Program-made: the position numbers and the translations under genes
DNA from: Vagococcus penaei
GTDB lineage: Bacteria; Bacillota; Bacilli; Lactobacillales; Vagococcaceae
Length of the DNA stretch: 64,000 bases
Direction: 5' to 3'
NCBI RefSeq assembly: GCF_001998885.1
Contig: NZ_CP019609.1
Location: 1,290,001-1,354,000 of the forward strand
Part shown: positions 12,292-23,300 of the stretch, in pieces
Layout: every line of letters starts with the position of its first letter
Position numbering within the stretch: position 1 is the first letter of the stretch
The notes under the pieces: generated by a model
What the model saw: the letters and a program-made list of their open reading frames with translations, nothing else
The model's database searches: none
Told to the model about the DNA's origin: nothing

Positions 12292-13438
12292 TACAAATAG
12301 AATAAAAAATAAAATTACTCTGACTTCTAAAGAAAAAAGTGAGCTTCTTATAGAAGGAATTGTAACAATTATTCTATTGATTCTTTTAAACTTAGCTGTC
12401 TATATGTTGGTTATTCAGTTTGCAGAAACAAACCAGCCTATTGAAGCAATGCTGTTTAACATTAAAGAATCCATTTACAATACCTTCTATATTGATCATC
12501 CTTATTCACTTAAACTCCTAATTATTTCATTTATGGGTTTAATTGATGTCTTTGTTTTATTTTGGCGCCTGATTCGGCGTTATAAACAAATGCAACAAGC
12601 TCATATTATTAGTGAATTGCATTATATTTCAAGTGGTCACTACAATCATCGGATTCCATTTCAATTAAATGGTGACTTAGGTCGCTTAATCAATAGCATT
12701 AATGCCTTAGTTGATAGTACCGTCAAAGCTATTGAAGATGAACGTTTGATTGAACAATCCAAAGATGAATTAATTACAAATGTCAGTCATGACATACGGA
12801 CACCGCTGACATCCATTATTGGCTATCTTGGCTTAATTGAAGATGGCCAATATCAATCAACTGATGACTTACTAAAATATACTCATACGGCTTATTTAAA
12901 ATCCAAACAAATGAAACTTTTAGTTGACGATCTTTTTGAATATACGAAAGTCAGGCAAGCCGATACACCACTGAACACTATGACATTCAATATGAGTCAA
13001 TTACTTGAACAACTAGTCATAGAATACGAATTAGAGTCAACAAAAAATCAAATCCCAATCGAATTAACGATTGAATCACCTAATTTGATAATGGAAGGTG
13101 ATACGGAAAAACTTGTTCGAGTGTTTGATAATCTACTATCCAATGCTTTCAAATATGGTTTAGATGGCTCTAAAATTGTTATTATGGCTAAAAAAGTAGA
13201 TCAGATGCTTATTATAGAAGTCAAAAACAATGGTCAAGAAATTCCACAGGAAGCATTGGAACACTTGTTCGATCGTTTTTATCGTGTAGAAGAGTCACGT
13301 TCACTCCAAACAGGTGGGTCTGGACTAGGTCTAGCTATTGCTCAAAGTATTGTCGAACTACACCACGGTGAAATCTACGCGACTTCTGCCAATGGTTGGA
13401 CGTCCTTTATCATTAAGTTACCCTTAAAAAACTGGTAA
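12281..13438 (+). CDS. Sensor histidine kinase, VanS-like
   Basis: About 385 residues with two membrane helices (near residues 22-47 and 78-97) enclosing a short external loop, a HAMP-like linker, a HisKA box with the phosphorylatable His near residue 170 (NVSHDIRTPLTS), an N box NLLSNAFKYG and a G2 box GGSGLGLAIAQ. The frame can open with TTG at 12269 or TTG at 12281; the second leaves 12 bp after GGGGAG and is preferred, although neither is ideal. Both overlap the regulator gene, implying translational coupling. The small extracytoplasmic domain and sequence style match VanS-type kinases. Confidence 0.85.
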   Translation: MKDNTNRIKNKITLTSKEKSELLIEGIVTIILLILLNLAVYMLVIQFAETNQPIEAMLFNIKESIYNTFYIDHPYSLKLLIISFMGLIDVFVLFWRLIRRYKQMQQAHIISELHYISSGHYNHRIPFQLNGDLGRLINSINALVDSTVKAIEDERLIEQSKDELITNVSHDIRTPLTSIIGYLGLIEDGQYQSTDDLLKYTHTAYLKSKQMKLLVDDLFEYTKVRQADTPLNTMTFNMSQLLEQLVIEYELESTKNQIPIELTIESPNLIMEGDTEKLVRVFDNLLSNAFKYGLDGSKIVIMAKKVDQMLIIEVKNNGQEIPQEALEHLFDRFYRVEESRSLQTGGSGLGLAIAQSIVELHHGEIYATSANGWTSFIIKLPLKNW

Positions 13439-13452
13439 ATTACAACTAAAAA

Positions 13453-13485
13453 AAACCTAAATTATATCAAATTTAGGTTTTTTTT
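13453..13485 (+). terminator. Terminator after the two-component genes
   Basis: Stem AAACCTAAATT / AATTTAGGTTT with a short loop is followed by eight T residues. It separates the regulator pair from the carboxypeptidase gene, which therefore probably has its own promoter. Confidence 0.88.
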
Positions 13486-13530
13486 GCTATATTACCTTAT
13501 GTAACTTAACAGAAAGGACGAATTTATTAA

Positions 13531-14829
13531 ATGACTTTTTTAAAGAAATCTGTCCACCTATTATTAGCTATTGTGTTATTGACTACTTTCATACTTATTC
13601 CATCTTCTTCTAGTTTAGCTAAAACAAATACCAATCAAGCTGAACCCGTTACTATTTATGCTAAAGCAGCTATGGTCACTGACATAGAAACAGGAAAAAT
13701 CCTCTACGCTAAAAATATTGACGAAGCGCTTGGTATTGCATCTATGACCAAATTAATTACCGCCTATTTAGTTTATGAGTCAGTCGCTAATGGACAAATC
13801 AATTGGACCGATCAAGTCAAGATTAGTGATAGTCTCATTAAAACGACTGAGAATCCTGAATTATCCAATGTTCCACTTTACAAAAATCAAACTTATACCG
13901 TTCAAGATTTATTATACGCATCATTAATTAGCTCGGCGAATGCTGCAACCTCTGCCCTTGCTGAATTTATTAGCGGTTCCGAACCAAAATTTGTGGATCA
14001 AATGCGTGCAAAAATGACAGAATGGGGAATTACCGATTCATTTTTAATTAGCTCATCTGGTCTTGGGACAATGTTTTTAGAAAATGGAAAGTATCCGGGC
14101 TCTCATGATGATGACGAAAATCGATTATCTGCTCGAGATATGACAATCGTTGCTGAACATTTACTAGCTGATTATCCAGATGTGTTGGCCATTACCAAAT
14201 TATCAGAATACATATTGTTTAATGGAACTAAAAATCAAACGCTACTCACCAATTCAAACTATATGTTACCTAATATGCCTTACTACTATGCAGGTGTTGA
14301 TGGCCTAAAAACTGGTACAACTGATTTAGCAGGTGCCTGTTTCATTGGAACCATTGAAAAAGATGGTAGACGCTATATTTCAGTCGTGATGGGAGTAGAT
14401 GAGGAGCATAATCGCTTTATTGAAACACAAAAAATGTTAGATTATGTTTTCCAAACTTGGGTTTACCAACCTGTTGTGACTCAAGGTCAATCAGCTGTCG
14501 AACCTACTATGCCTGTCAATCTAGGTAAAGAAGCAACGGTTCCATTAAAAACCGATCAAACGGTTAGTGCTTGGGTTAACACGAATCAGGCAGAAGCATC
14601 AGTTGATGTCAGTTTCGAACCAAAATCAAGCTACACTAATGGCTTAAATGCTCCGGTCAAAGAAAATAAATTGGTTGGCTATGAACGAATTCAATCTGCT
14701 GACCGATTGGGATTCCTACACCCTCAACAAAATAAAGTAACTCATGTTCCTGTCAAAACAGCGCAATCTATCGAAAAAGTAAACTTTTTTGTCGAAGTTT
14801 GGCACAAGGTACGCAACTTCTTTCACTAA
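13531..14829 (+). CDS. dacA: Serine-type D-alanyl-D-alanine carboxypeptidase (PBP5 family, peptidase S11)
   Basis: The enzyme removes the terminal D-Ala from peptidoglycan pentapeptides on the outer face of the membrane. The 432-residue protein has a signal peptide (about residues 1-30), then the three penicillin-binding motifs SMTK (Ser71), SAN (135-137) and KTG (260-262), a PBP5 C-terminal beta domain, and a final amphipathic helix (FFVEVWHKVRNFF) expected to anchor it to the membrane. The start follows AGAAAGGACG. It is separated from the VanRS-like genes by a terminator but lies immediately after them, a neighbourhood that suggests cell-wall control. Confidence 0.92.
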   Translation: MTFLKKSVHLLLAIVLLTTFILIPSSSSLAKTNTNQAEPVTIYAKAAMVTDIETGKILYAKNIDEALGIASMTKLITAYLVYESVANGQINWTDQVKISDSLIKTTENPELSNVPLYKNQTYTVQDLLYASLISSANAATSALAEFISGSEPKFVDQMRAKMTEWGITDSFLISSSGLGTMFLENGKYPGSHDDDENRLSARDMTIVAEHLLADYPDVLAITKLSEYILFNGTKNQTLLTNSNYMLPNMPYYYAGVDGLKTGTTDLAGACFIGTIEKDGRRYISVVMGVDEEHNRFIETQKMLDYVFQTWVYQPVVTQGQSAVEPTMPVNLGKEATVPLKTDQTVSAWVNTNQAEASVDVSFEPKSSYTNGLNAPVKENKLVGYERIQSADRLGFLHPQQNKVTHVPVKTAQSIEKVNFFVEVWHKVRNFFH

Positions 14830-14871
14830 TTCAATACGAATAAACTGATACTTAAGGTAGGTAAATACTAT

Positions 14872-16170
14872 ATGACCAATAATTCTCGTGTCGATTATGA
14901 TAAATTAAAGAAGAAATACAAACGTCGTCGCTTTTTTTCGCTTATAGTTGGGTTGATTTTCGGCTTAATTATTGCCTTTAATATTTATTATTGGCTGCCA
15001 TTAATCCAAAAAAAAATTGATATACCTGCCATTCCACAAGCTGTCATCGCAACTAGTTCAAGCGAAAAAACTAAACAAAGCTCTAGTACAATTGACTCAT
15101 CAATGACGAATAAGCAAGAAACAGAAACAACAACTAGCACCTCTTATGAACCGAGATTAAACACCAAAAACACGCAAATCTCGGCTTTTTATAAGCCTTT
15201 ATCGGAATCAATAGATAACCAATTAACTGAGGCAAATATTTCTGGAACATTTCTTGGTGTTAAGAACAACCAAATTGTGCTCTATAAATCCTATGGAGAA
15301 GCAGCTAAACAACAAGCTAATCCGCTAGAAAGTTCTTATATGATTGCTTCATTACAGAAATCTGTCACTGCTGTTTTGATTATGTCGCTGATTCAAGAGA
15401 ATAAATTAAAATTGGATACGCCTCTATCTGAATTTTATCCAGATATTCCAAGTAGTAATCAGATTACCATTGACTCAATGCTGTCAATGACTTCTGGACT
15501 AGAACTAGACGATGATAATCGACCAAATTCTCAAAATTCTAGTGATATACTTGATTTTGCCATAAAAAATGTGACACATGAACCACAAAATAAATGGTCC
15601 TATTCCTATGTTAACTACACTTTACTAGCAGGAATAGTCGAAATTTTATCGCATAAACCTTATGAAGAATACACACAAGAAAAAATTATCTCACCGTTGA
15701 ATCTTAAACATTCTTTCTTCTATAATACTCAATCAAAAGAACAAACATTGATTGATACTTATAGTAAAGATAATAATGGAAAACTAAGCAAAAATAATAT
15801 AAAAAAATCTGCCTACATCAATGAGCTAGGAACCGGTAATCTCGCTATGTCGGCTGAAGATTTTTTAATCTTTATTCAAGCAGTTATTGATGGGACACTA
15901 TTGGATAGTAATGAAGTCATTGCAATGTGGACGCCAAATCCAACAACTTTTAACTATACTTACAAGAGTGGCTTTTATCATAAAGATAATTATCTATATG
16001 GTCATGGCTTATTTCATGGCTATGAACCGACTGTCTATATAAGTGAAGATGGCAGTGATGCCGTTATCTTTTTCGCTAATATGTATCAACCAGATAAATT
16101 AAATACTAACTTAGTCCAAGATATTTACCAACAGATAATTGCTCCCTACACTGGTCCTACAGCACAATAA
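14872..16170 (+). CDS. Membrane-anchored class C beta-lactamase-related serine hydrolase
   Basis: The 432-residue protein starts with a basic stretch and one membrane helix (residues 20-44), then a Ser/Thr-rich linker (60-95) and a beta-lactamase/PBP4*-type catalytic domain. Visible active-site motifs are SLQK (Ser160-Lys163) and YVN (246-248); an HGL stretch (YGHGLFHG) late in the protein takes the place of KTG, as in class C and EstB-like relatives. These proteins include penicillin-binding esterases and D-amino-acid hydrolases, so true beta-lactamase activity cannot be inferred. It lies 42 bp downstream of dacA on the same strand and probably shares its transcript. Confidence 0.82.
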   Translation: MTNNSRVDYDKLKKKYKRRRFFSLIVGLIFGLIIAFNIYYWLPLIQKKIDIPAIPQAVIATSSSEKTKQSSSTIDSSMTNKQETETTTSTSYEPRLNTKNTQISAFYKPLSESIDNQLTEANISGTFLGVKNNQIVLYKSYGEAAKQQANPLESSYMIASLQKSVTAVLIMSLIQENKLKLDTPLSEFYPDIPSSNQITIDSMLSMTSGLELDDDNRPNSQNSSDILDFAIKNVTHEPQNKWSYSYVNYTLLAGIVEILSHKPYEEYTQEKIISPLNLKHSFFYNTQSKEQTLIDTYSKDNNGKLSKNNIKKSAYINELGTGNLAMSAEDFLIFIQAVIDGTLLDSNEVIAMWTPNPTTFNYTYKSGFYHKDNYLYGHGLFHGYEPTVYISEDGSDAVIFFANMYQPDKLNTNLVQDIYQQIIAPYTGPTAQ

Positions 16171-16194
16171 CACTAATTGACACATCAGATAAAA

Positions 16195-16490
16195 GGCTAT
16201 ATACTAATGTGTAAGTAAATAGACTAACTATTTGAGAGATTAGTACTTTTCATTCGGTGACTTTTAGAAAGTTGGCGGTCGATGCAAGCCAACAGTCACC
16301 CAAAAGGAATCCACTCTCTAGCAATGCATAACGAAAATTTGTTTAGCAAATCAAAAGTTATGACGGTTTGACCCGTTAACAATCTAACGAAGATACACGC
16401 TATTGTGTAAATTTGGGTGGCACCGCGACGTTCAACCTCTCGCCCCATAAATAATCATTGGATTATTGTGGGGTTGAGAGGTTTTTTTAT
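16195..16490 (+). promoter_or_regulatory. T-box riboswitch controlling serS
   Basis: The serS leader contains the hallmark T-box sequence TGGGTGGCACCGCG (about 16414-16428), which pairs with the free acceptor end of uncharged tRNA. Stem I begins near 16222, with an AGTA stretch (16241) and a GAATCCACTC segment (16306-16315) forming the specifier loop; TCC is the likely specifier codon (Ser). A strong terminator hairpin (CCTCTC...GAGAGG, 16434-16481) ends in seven T residues and competes with the antiterminator. Uncharged tRNA-Ser should therefore promote read-through into serS. Confidence 0.93.
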
Positions 16491-16516
16491 ATCATAATAA
16501 TAAGGAGGAAATAAAT

Positions 16517-17791
16517 ATGTTAGACATTAAATTTATGCGTCAAAACTTCAATACTGTCAAAGAAAAATTATTAACACGAGGTGTCAACGATAGTCTGTTG
16601 ACAGAATTTTTAGACTTAGATCAAGAACGCCGTAATCATTTAGTTGAGGTGGAAACACTTAAAAAACTACGTAACGATGTGTCTCAAGAGATTGCCCAAC
16701 TGAAACGCAACAAAGAAAATGCTGACGAAAAAATCAAAGAAATGAAAGAAGTCGGTGAAAAAATTAAAGTTTTAGATGGTGACGTAACAGATATTGATAA
16801 CCGTCTCCAAGAAATTTCTTATACTCTGCCAAACTTGCCTCATGATGATGTTCCCGTTGGAGCTGATGAAGAAGAAAATATCGAAGTACGTCGCTGGGAA
16901 ACACCTCGTCAATTTGATTTTGAGCCAAAACCTCACTGGGAAATTGCTGAAAATCTAGGCATTTTAGATTTCGAACGTGGTGCTAAGGTAACTGGTAGCC
17001 GGTTCTTATTTTATAAAGGACTAGGTGCTCGCTTAGAACGCGCGATTTATAACTTTATGTTAGATACACACGTCTATGAACATGGCTATACAGAAATGAT
17101 TCCGCCGTATATGGTGAACGATCAATCAATGTTCGGTACTGGACAATTTCCGAAGTTTAAAGAAGATGTTTTCCAATTAGCAGATACCCATTACACGCTG
17201 ATTCCAACTGCAGAAGTTCCTTTAACTAACTACTACCGTGATGAAATTCTTAATGAATCTGATTTACCTGTTTACTTTACGGCTCTTAGTCCTTCATTCC
17301 GTTCTGAAGCTGGTAGTGCTGGACGTGATACTCGTGGATTAATTCGTCTGCATCAATTTAATAAAGTCGAGATGGTAAAACTAGCGAAACCAGAAAACTC
17401 TTATGAAGAATTAGAAAAAATGACTAGCAATGCAGAAACGATTCTCCAAAAATTAAACTTGCCTTATCGTGTTATTACTTTATGTACTGGAGACATGGGC
17501 TTTTCTGCTGCAAAAACTTATGACTTAGAAGTTTGGATTCCAGCCCAAGATACTTACCGTGAGATTAGTTCATGTTCAAACTGTGAAAGCTTCCAAGCAA
17601 GACGTGCGAAAATTCGCTACCGTGATGAAGATGGTAAAGTCAACTTAGTCCATACTTTAAATGGCTCTGGGCTAGCCGTTGGTCGAACAGTAGCTGCTAT
17701 CTTAGAAAATTACCAGAATGAAGATGGTAGTGTCACAATTCCTGAAGTACTCCGTCCTTATATGGGTGGCTTAGATATGATTACTAAATAA
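16517..17791 (+). CDS. serS: Seryl-tRNA synthetase
   Basis: This class II synthetase charges tRNA-Ser in the cytosol. The 424-residue protein has the N-terminal coiled-coil arm (roughly residues 30-105, rich in Lys/Glu) that contacts the long variable arm of tRNA-Ser, followed by the catalytic core with motif 2 ([20 protein letters not shown]) and motif 3 ([10 protein letters not shown]). The length is normal. The start ATG follows AAGGAGG. It is monocistronic between its T-box leader and the hairpin at 17797. Confidence 0.97.
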   Translation: MLDIKFMRQNFNTVKEKLLTRGVNDSLLTEFLDLDQERRNHLVEVETLKKLRNDVSQEIAQLKRNKENADEKIKEMKEVGEKIKVLDGDVTDIDNRLQEISYTLPNLPHDDVPVGADEEENIEVRRWETPRQFDFEPKPHWEIAENLGILDFERGAKVTGSRFLFYKGLGARLERAIYNFMLDTHVYEHGYTEMIPPYMVNDQSMFGTGQFPKFKEDVFQLADTHYTLIPTAEVPLTNYYRDEILNESDLPVYFTALSPSFRSEAGSAGRDTRGLIRLHQFNKVEMVKLAKPENSYEELEKMTSNAETILQKLNLPYRVITLCTGDMGFSAAKTYDLEVWIPAQDTYREISSCSNCESFQARRAKIRYRDEDGKVNLVHTLNGSGLAVGRTVAAILENYQNEDGSVTIPEVLRPYMGGLDMITK

Positions 17792-17796
17792 AAAAA

Positions 17797-17830
17797 AATC
17801 CGACGATAGTTGACTATCGTCGGATTTTTT
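17797..17830. terminator. Bidirectional terminator between serS and guaB
   Basis: Perfect stem AATCCGACGATAG / CTATCGTCGGATT with loop TTGA; A-rich before and T-rich after, so it can end both convergent genes. Confidence 0.92.
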
Positions 17831-17840
17831 ATAAACATTT

Positions 17841-19346
<1,506 letters not shown>

Positions 19347-19401
19347 TTATTTTTAACTACAAAGTTACCAAAAATACTAGGCTTAGTCAATTAGAAGTGA
19401 C

Positions 19402-19448
19402 TAAAAAAAGATAAATCTAATGTAGATAGCTACATCAGATTTATCTTT
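19402..19448 (-). terminator. Terminator after the DUF1129 gene
   Basis: A 19-bp nearly perfect stem (arms 19407-19425 and 19430-19448) with loop ATAG is followed on the minus strand by CTTTTTTTAG. Confidence 0.88.
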
Positions 19449-19458
19449 TAATGATATT

Positions 19459-20178
19459 TTAATAACGGCGCATAAATAGGCTACCTTGAATATTAAATTT
19501 TTTCTTCAATAGATAATGGATACCATAAGCTGCAACTCCTAAAACAATCGTTAAAATTGGGTCAAGTGATGGGTTGATTGATTTTGGAATTAATGATGCT
19601 CCCGAGAATAGTAACACCCATGGGATAAAGCAAAGCGCAATAATTCCACCTGACTTCAATGCACCAGGACGTTTACTTTGGTCTGCGCCTGGCAAATCAA
19701 AGCGATAAACAAATTTATAAATAAAGTAAAATGACAGACCACCTGAAATCCCACCAATTAAGATACTAATAATCCCTTGAGTCGCTTGTGGCGTTTTAGA
19801 AATCATTGAAAAAGCACCTGTGATAACGGCTAAGAAAGCAAATAATAATAACGAATTATCTAACCAAACTTTACCGAATGTCATATCTGGAGCAGGTTCT
19901 GGTTTCGTTGCAATGTTAGCTGCTGCTTCACTTGGTGTACCATAAAGTTGCTTGGCTGTCGTTCCCGTTTTTTGACCGGCAATTAACTCTTTTAACATAT
20001 CATTTAATGCTTCGACTTTTCGCTCTTCACTCAAACTACGCTGTTCCAAAGCTTTTTTTAAATCAAAAATAAATTGGTCATTTTTTTTGGTTAGTTTTTT
20101 TTCTAGTTCACGATTTTCGGTTACTTTTTGACGTAACTCTTCAACTGTTGTTTTTTCTGCCACGATTGTCTCTCCCAC
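19459..20178 (-). CDS. DUF1129 family membrane protein
   Basis: A 239-residue protein of unknown function. The N-terminal half (1-90) is charged and predicted helical or coiled coil (ELEKKLTKKND, KALEQRSLSEER); the C-terminal half has four hydrophobic segments that look like membrane helices and ends in a basic tail. This architecture and the position directly after ychF match DUF1129 proteins of lactic acid bacteria. Only 3 bp separate it from ychF, so co-transcription is expected. No catalytic motif is visible. Confidence 0.75.
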   Translation of the reverse strand: MGETIVAEKTTVEELRQKVTENRELEKKLTKKNDQFIFDLKKALEQRSLSEERKVEALNDMLKELIAGQKTGTTAKQLYGTPSEAAANIATKPEPAPDMTFGKVWLDNSLLLFAFLAVITGAFSMISKTPQATQGIISILIGGISGGLSFYFIYKFVYRFDLPGADQSKRPGALKSGGIIALCFIPWVLLFSGASLIPKSINPSLDPILTIVLGVAAYGIHYLLKKKFNIQGSLFMRRY

Positions 20179-20181
20179 TTT

Positions 20182-21282
20182 CTAAACGTTAAAACGGAAC
20201 AACATAACGTCTCCATCTTGCACGATATATTCCTTACCTTCTAGGCGGACACGTCCAGCTTCTTTTGCTTGTGCCATACTACCATAAGCTTTTAAATCCT
20301 CAAATGACACAGTTTCTGCCCGAATAAAGCCGCGTTCAAAGTCTGTATGAATAATCCCTGCACATTGTGGAGCTTTCATCCCATTTTTAAATGTCCAAGC
20401 ACGTACTTCTTGCTCACCTGCTGTGAAATAAGTTGCTAAGCCTAATAAATCATAAGCTGCTCTAATTAATTTATCTAGACCAGATTCCTCGATACCTAAA
20501 GCTTCTAAAAAGTCTGCTTTGTCATCATCATCAAGCTCAGCTATTTCTTCTTCTGCACGTGCACACACTGTAATCACTTCAGCGTTTTCTGTCGCAGCAA
20601 AATCTGTTACTTGTTTCACATAGTCGTTAGTTTCAGCCGTTGCAACGTCATCTTCTGCAACGTTCGCAACATACAATACAGGTTTCGTTGTTAATAAAAA
20701 TAGCCCTTTAACAATTGGTAACTCTTCCGGTGTAAACTCGACCGAACGAGCTGATTGACCTGCCTCTAAAACTGGTTTAATTTTTTCTAACACTGCTAAT
20801 TCAGCGACCGCTTCTTTGTCTTTGGTCTTCGCAATTTTAGCAACTCGTGCATAACGTTTTTCAACTGACTCTAAGTCAGCTAAGACAAGCTCTAAATTAA
20901 TTGTTTCAATATCTGCTAGTGGATCAACACGTCCTTCAACGTGCGTGATGTTATCATCATCAAAACAACGCACTACATGACAAATCGCATCTACTTGGCG
21001 AATGTTACTTAAAAATTTATTTCCTAACCCTTCACCCTTACTAGCACCCTTAACAATTCCAGCAATATCAGTAAATTCAAATGTTGCGGGAACCGTTTTT
21101 TTAGGCTTAACTAATTGAGTTAATTCATCTAAGCGATAATCCGGTACCTCTACCATACCGACATTAGGGTCGATTGTTGCAAATGGATAATTTGCTGCCT
21201 CTGCCCCAGCTTTTGTAATTGCATTAAATAGTGTTGATTTTCCAACGTTGGGTAATCCAACAATTCCTGCTGTTAACGCCAT
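20182..21282 (-). CDS. ychF: Ribosome-associated ATPase YchF (OLA1 family)
   Basis: YchF is an Obg-like P-loop protein that prefers ATP, binds ribosomes and is linked to stress responses. The 366-residue product shows the G1 motif [11 protein letters not shown], switch regions, [20 protein letters not shown], a coiled-coil insertion and a C-terminal TGS domain ([16 protein letters not shown] onward). The frame also opens at a GTG three codons earlier, but the ATG at 21282 gives the standard [12 protein letters not shown] start and better spacing from AAAGGAAAG. Downstream is the DUF1129 gene; upstream is the DUF951 gene. Confidence 0.95.
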   Translation of the reverse strand: MALTAGIVGLPNVGKSTLFNAITKAGAEAANYPFATIDPNVGMVEVPDYRLDELTQLVKPKKTVPATFEFTDIAGIVKGASKGEGLGNKFLSNIRQVDAICHVVRCFDDDNITHVEGRVDPLADIETINLELVLADLESVEKRYARVAKIAKTKDKEAVAELAVLEKIKPVLEAGQSARSVEFTPEELPIVKGLFLLTTKPVLYVANVAEDDVATAETNDYVKQVTDFAATENAEVITVCARAEEEIAELDDDDKADFLEALGIEESGLDKLIRAAYDLLGLATYFTAGEQEVRAWTFKNGMKAPQCAGIIHTDFERGFIRAETVSFEDLKAYGSMAQAKEAGRVRLEGKEYIVQDGDVMLFRFNV

Positions 21283-21299
21283 TTTTTTCACTCTTTCCT

Positions 21300-21503
21300 T
21301 TATTCATTAGATTCTTCATTAGATTCTTTTTTAACTAAAACTTTTTTCATCTTTTTCGCAAACTCACGACGTGGCATCATCACGATGTGTTGACAATTTA
21401 AACATTTAATTTTAATATCCATGCCCATACGAACAATTTCCCAGCGGTTTGTTTGGCAGGCATGAGGTTTTTTCATTTCAACAATATCACCAAGTTCATA
21501 CAT
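21300..21503 (-). CDS. DUF951 family small protein
   Basis: A 67-residue protein with the family pattern [22 protein letters not shown] and a CxxC-like pair (Cys16 and CLNC at 35-38), suggesting a small metal-binding or nucleic-acid-binding fold. DUF951 proteins usually sit next to ychF and the parAB genes in Firmicutes, as here. The tail carries a short acidic repeat (ESNEESNE). The start has GGTAGAACTAG upstream, a GGAGGTAG-like site. The function is unknown. Confidence 0.85.
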   Translation of the reverse strand: MYELGDIVEMKKPHACQTNRWEIVRMGMDIKIKCLNCQHIVMMPRREFAKKMKKVLVKKESNEESNE

Positions 21504-21618
21504 CTAGTTCTACCTCCATCTATTTCATTTTTCTTGAAAAAGAATACATGCTATATAGTACCATATAACCGGATACTCTTGGTTGCTTTTTCAGATAAAT
21601 TTATCTCTTTAGCTGTTT

Positions 21619-22512
21619 TTACTCATCGTCAAATTGAATTCCTAGAATATCTAAAATTCGAGTTAAATCCTCTGGAGATAGATATTCAATCTCAATTTTC
21701 CCTTTACCTTCTTTATCTTGAACCACCACTGATGTACCAAATTTATCAGTTAATAATTCCTCACTTGTCACGACATAATATGGTTTAGGTGACACAAGTT
21801 TTTTGACTTTTTTCGTATCAGGTTGTTCAGCATTCATATCAGAAACAATTTGTTCCAACTGACGAACGGTTAGATTTTCTTTCAACACACGGTTAGCTAG
21901 TGGGATAATCGCTTTGGTATTTTTCAAACCTAATAACGTTCTTGCTTGACCCATTGATAGTGACTCATTTTGAACTAAATCTTTGACCACTTTAGGTAAT
22001 GTTAATAACCGTAAGTAGTTAGCGATATAAGAACGACTCTTTCCTAATTGCTGTGACAATTCATTTTGAGTTAATTTTAAATTCTTCATTAACATATCAT
22101 AGGCTTCGGCTTCTTCCATTGGACTTAAATCTTCACGCTGTAAATTTTCTAAAACAGCAATTTGCATCATTTGTGCTTCATCAAATTCTCGAATGATTGC
22201 CGGTATGGTTTCTTTACCAGCTAGTTTTGATGCTCTAAATCGTCGTTCACCAGCAATAATTTCATAGCCTTTAACAGATGACTGACGCACAATAATTGGT
22301 TGAAACACACCAGATTGTTTAATTGATTTTGCTAATTCTTCTAACGCTTGATCATCAAAAACTTTTCGTGGTTGGTAGGGATTAGGGCGCAACTCTGAAA
22401 GGGGAATATTTTGAACTTCCTCTAATTTCACATCAACTTCTTCTAACGTTGACATATCTTGAAATAGCGCATTTATCCCGCGTCCTAAACTATTTTTATT
22501 CATCTTCGTCAC
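21619..22512 (-). CDS. parB: Chromosome-partitioning protein ParB (Spo0J)
   Basis: ParB binds parS sites, uses CTP to slide and spread along the DNA, and loads SMC near the origin. The 297-residue protein has the CTPase/ParB N-domain with ELRPNPYQPRK and the GERRFRASKLAG box, a central helix-turn-helix (QNELSQQLGKSRSYIANYLRLL) and a C-terminal dimer domain. It overlaps the end of parA by 17 bp, implying coupling. Candidate parS sites are present at 24135, 26016 and 47806 of this window. Confidence 0.96.
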   Translation of the reverse strand: MTKMNKNSLGRGINALFQDMSTLEEVDVKLEEVQNIPLSELRPNPYQPRKVFDDQALEELAKSIKQSGVFQPIIVRQSSVKGYEIIAGERRFRASKLAGKETIPAIIREFDEAQMMQIAVLENLQREDLSPMEEAEAYDMLMKNLKLTQNELSQQLGKSRSYIANYLRLLTLPKVVKDLVQNESLSMGQARTLLGLKNTKAIIPLANRVLKENLTVRQLEQIVSDMNAEQPDTKKVKKLVSPKPYYVVTSEELLTDKFGTSVVVQDKEGKGKIEIEYLSPEDLTRILDILGIQFDDE

Positions 22513-23266
22513 GATTCATCACTTCCTTCGCTAATGCTTGGTAGACTTCGGCACCTTTAGAACGTGGATCATAATCAATAATCGCTTTCCCATGACTTGG
22601 AGCCTCTGATAAGCGGACATTTCTTGGAATAATCGTATCATATACTCGTTCTCTAAAATACGTCCGGACTTCTTCGACTACTTCCGAACCTAAATTAGTC
22701 CGTGCATCATACATCGTCAGTAACACCCCTTCAATTCTCAACTCAGGATTAAAGTGTTTTTGTACTAAACGGACAGTATTTAATAATTGACTTAGTCCTT
22801 CAAGCGCATAATACTCGCACTGAACAGGAATTAAAATCGAATCACTTGCAGAAAAAGAATTAATTGTTAAATGACCTAATGATGGTGGACAATCAATTAG
22901 AATGTAATCATAATTTTTCTTGATGTCTTGTAACGCTAATTTTAAGCGTGACTCTCTCGCCATCATAGAGGTTAATTCAATTTCAGCACCAGACAATTGA
23001 ATCGTCGCAGGGGCAATATCTAAATTTTCACGATTCGTTGATAAGATGACTGTTTCAATTGGCACTTCATTGACTAAAACATCATAAATATCCTGCGTTA
23101 CATCTGGCTTACGAATGCCAATACCACTTGTTGCATTACCTTGTGCGTCCATATCAACTAATAATACTTTATTTCCCGCATATGCTAAGCAGGCTCCTAG
23201 ATTGACCGTTGTGGTCGTTTTACCAACGCCACCCTTTTGATTTGCAACAGAAATAATCCGTGTCAT
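22496..23266 (-). CDS. parA: Chromosome-partitioning ATPase ParA (Soj)
   Basis: A 256-residue deviant Walker ATPase starting MTRIISVANQKGGVGKTTTT; the signature Lys (KGG) and Walker A Lys are both present, as is the Walker B-like DYILIDCPPSL. With ParB it moves origin regions, and as Soj it also modulates DnaA. It follows rsmG after about 34 bp. No noc gene lies between parA and rsmG, unlike Bacillus. Confidence 0.96.
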   Translation of the reverse strand: MTRIISVANQKGGVGKTTTTVNLGACLAYAGNKVLLVDMDAQGNATSGIGIRKPDVTQDIYDVLVNEVPIETVILSTNRENLDIAPATIQLSGAEIELTSMMARESRLKLALQDIKKNYDYILIDCPPSLGHLTINSFSASDSILIPVQCEYYALEGLSQLLNTVRLVQKHFNPELRIEGVLLTMYDARTNLGSEVVEEVRTYFRERVYDTIIPRNVRLSEAPSHGKAIIDYDPRSKGAEVYQALAKEVMNRDEDE

Positions 23267-23300
23267 ACGTCTTCCTCCTTCACATTGATTTCTCTACTAA

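Noticed and set aside
11605-13438. WalRK or vancomycin-resistance regulator
   Set aside because: The gene neighbours are not those of walRK (no walH, walI or walJ) and no van ligase or dehydrogenase is present; only VanRS-like homology is claimed.
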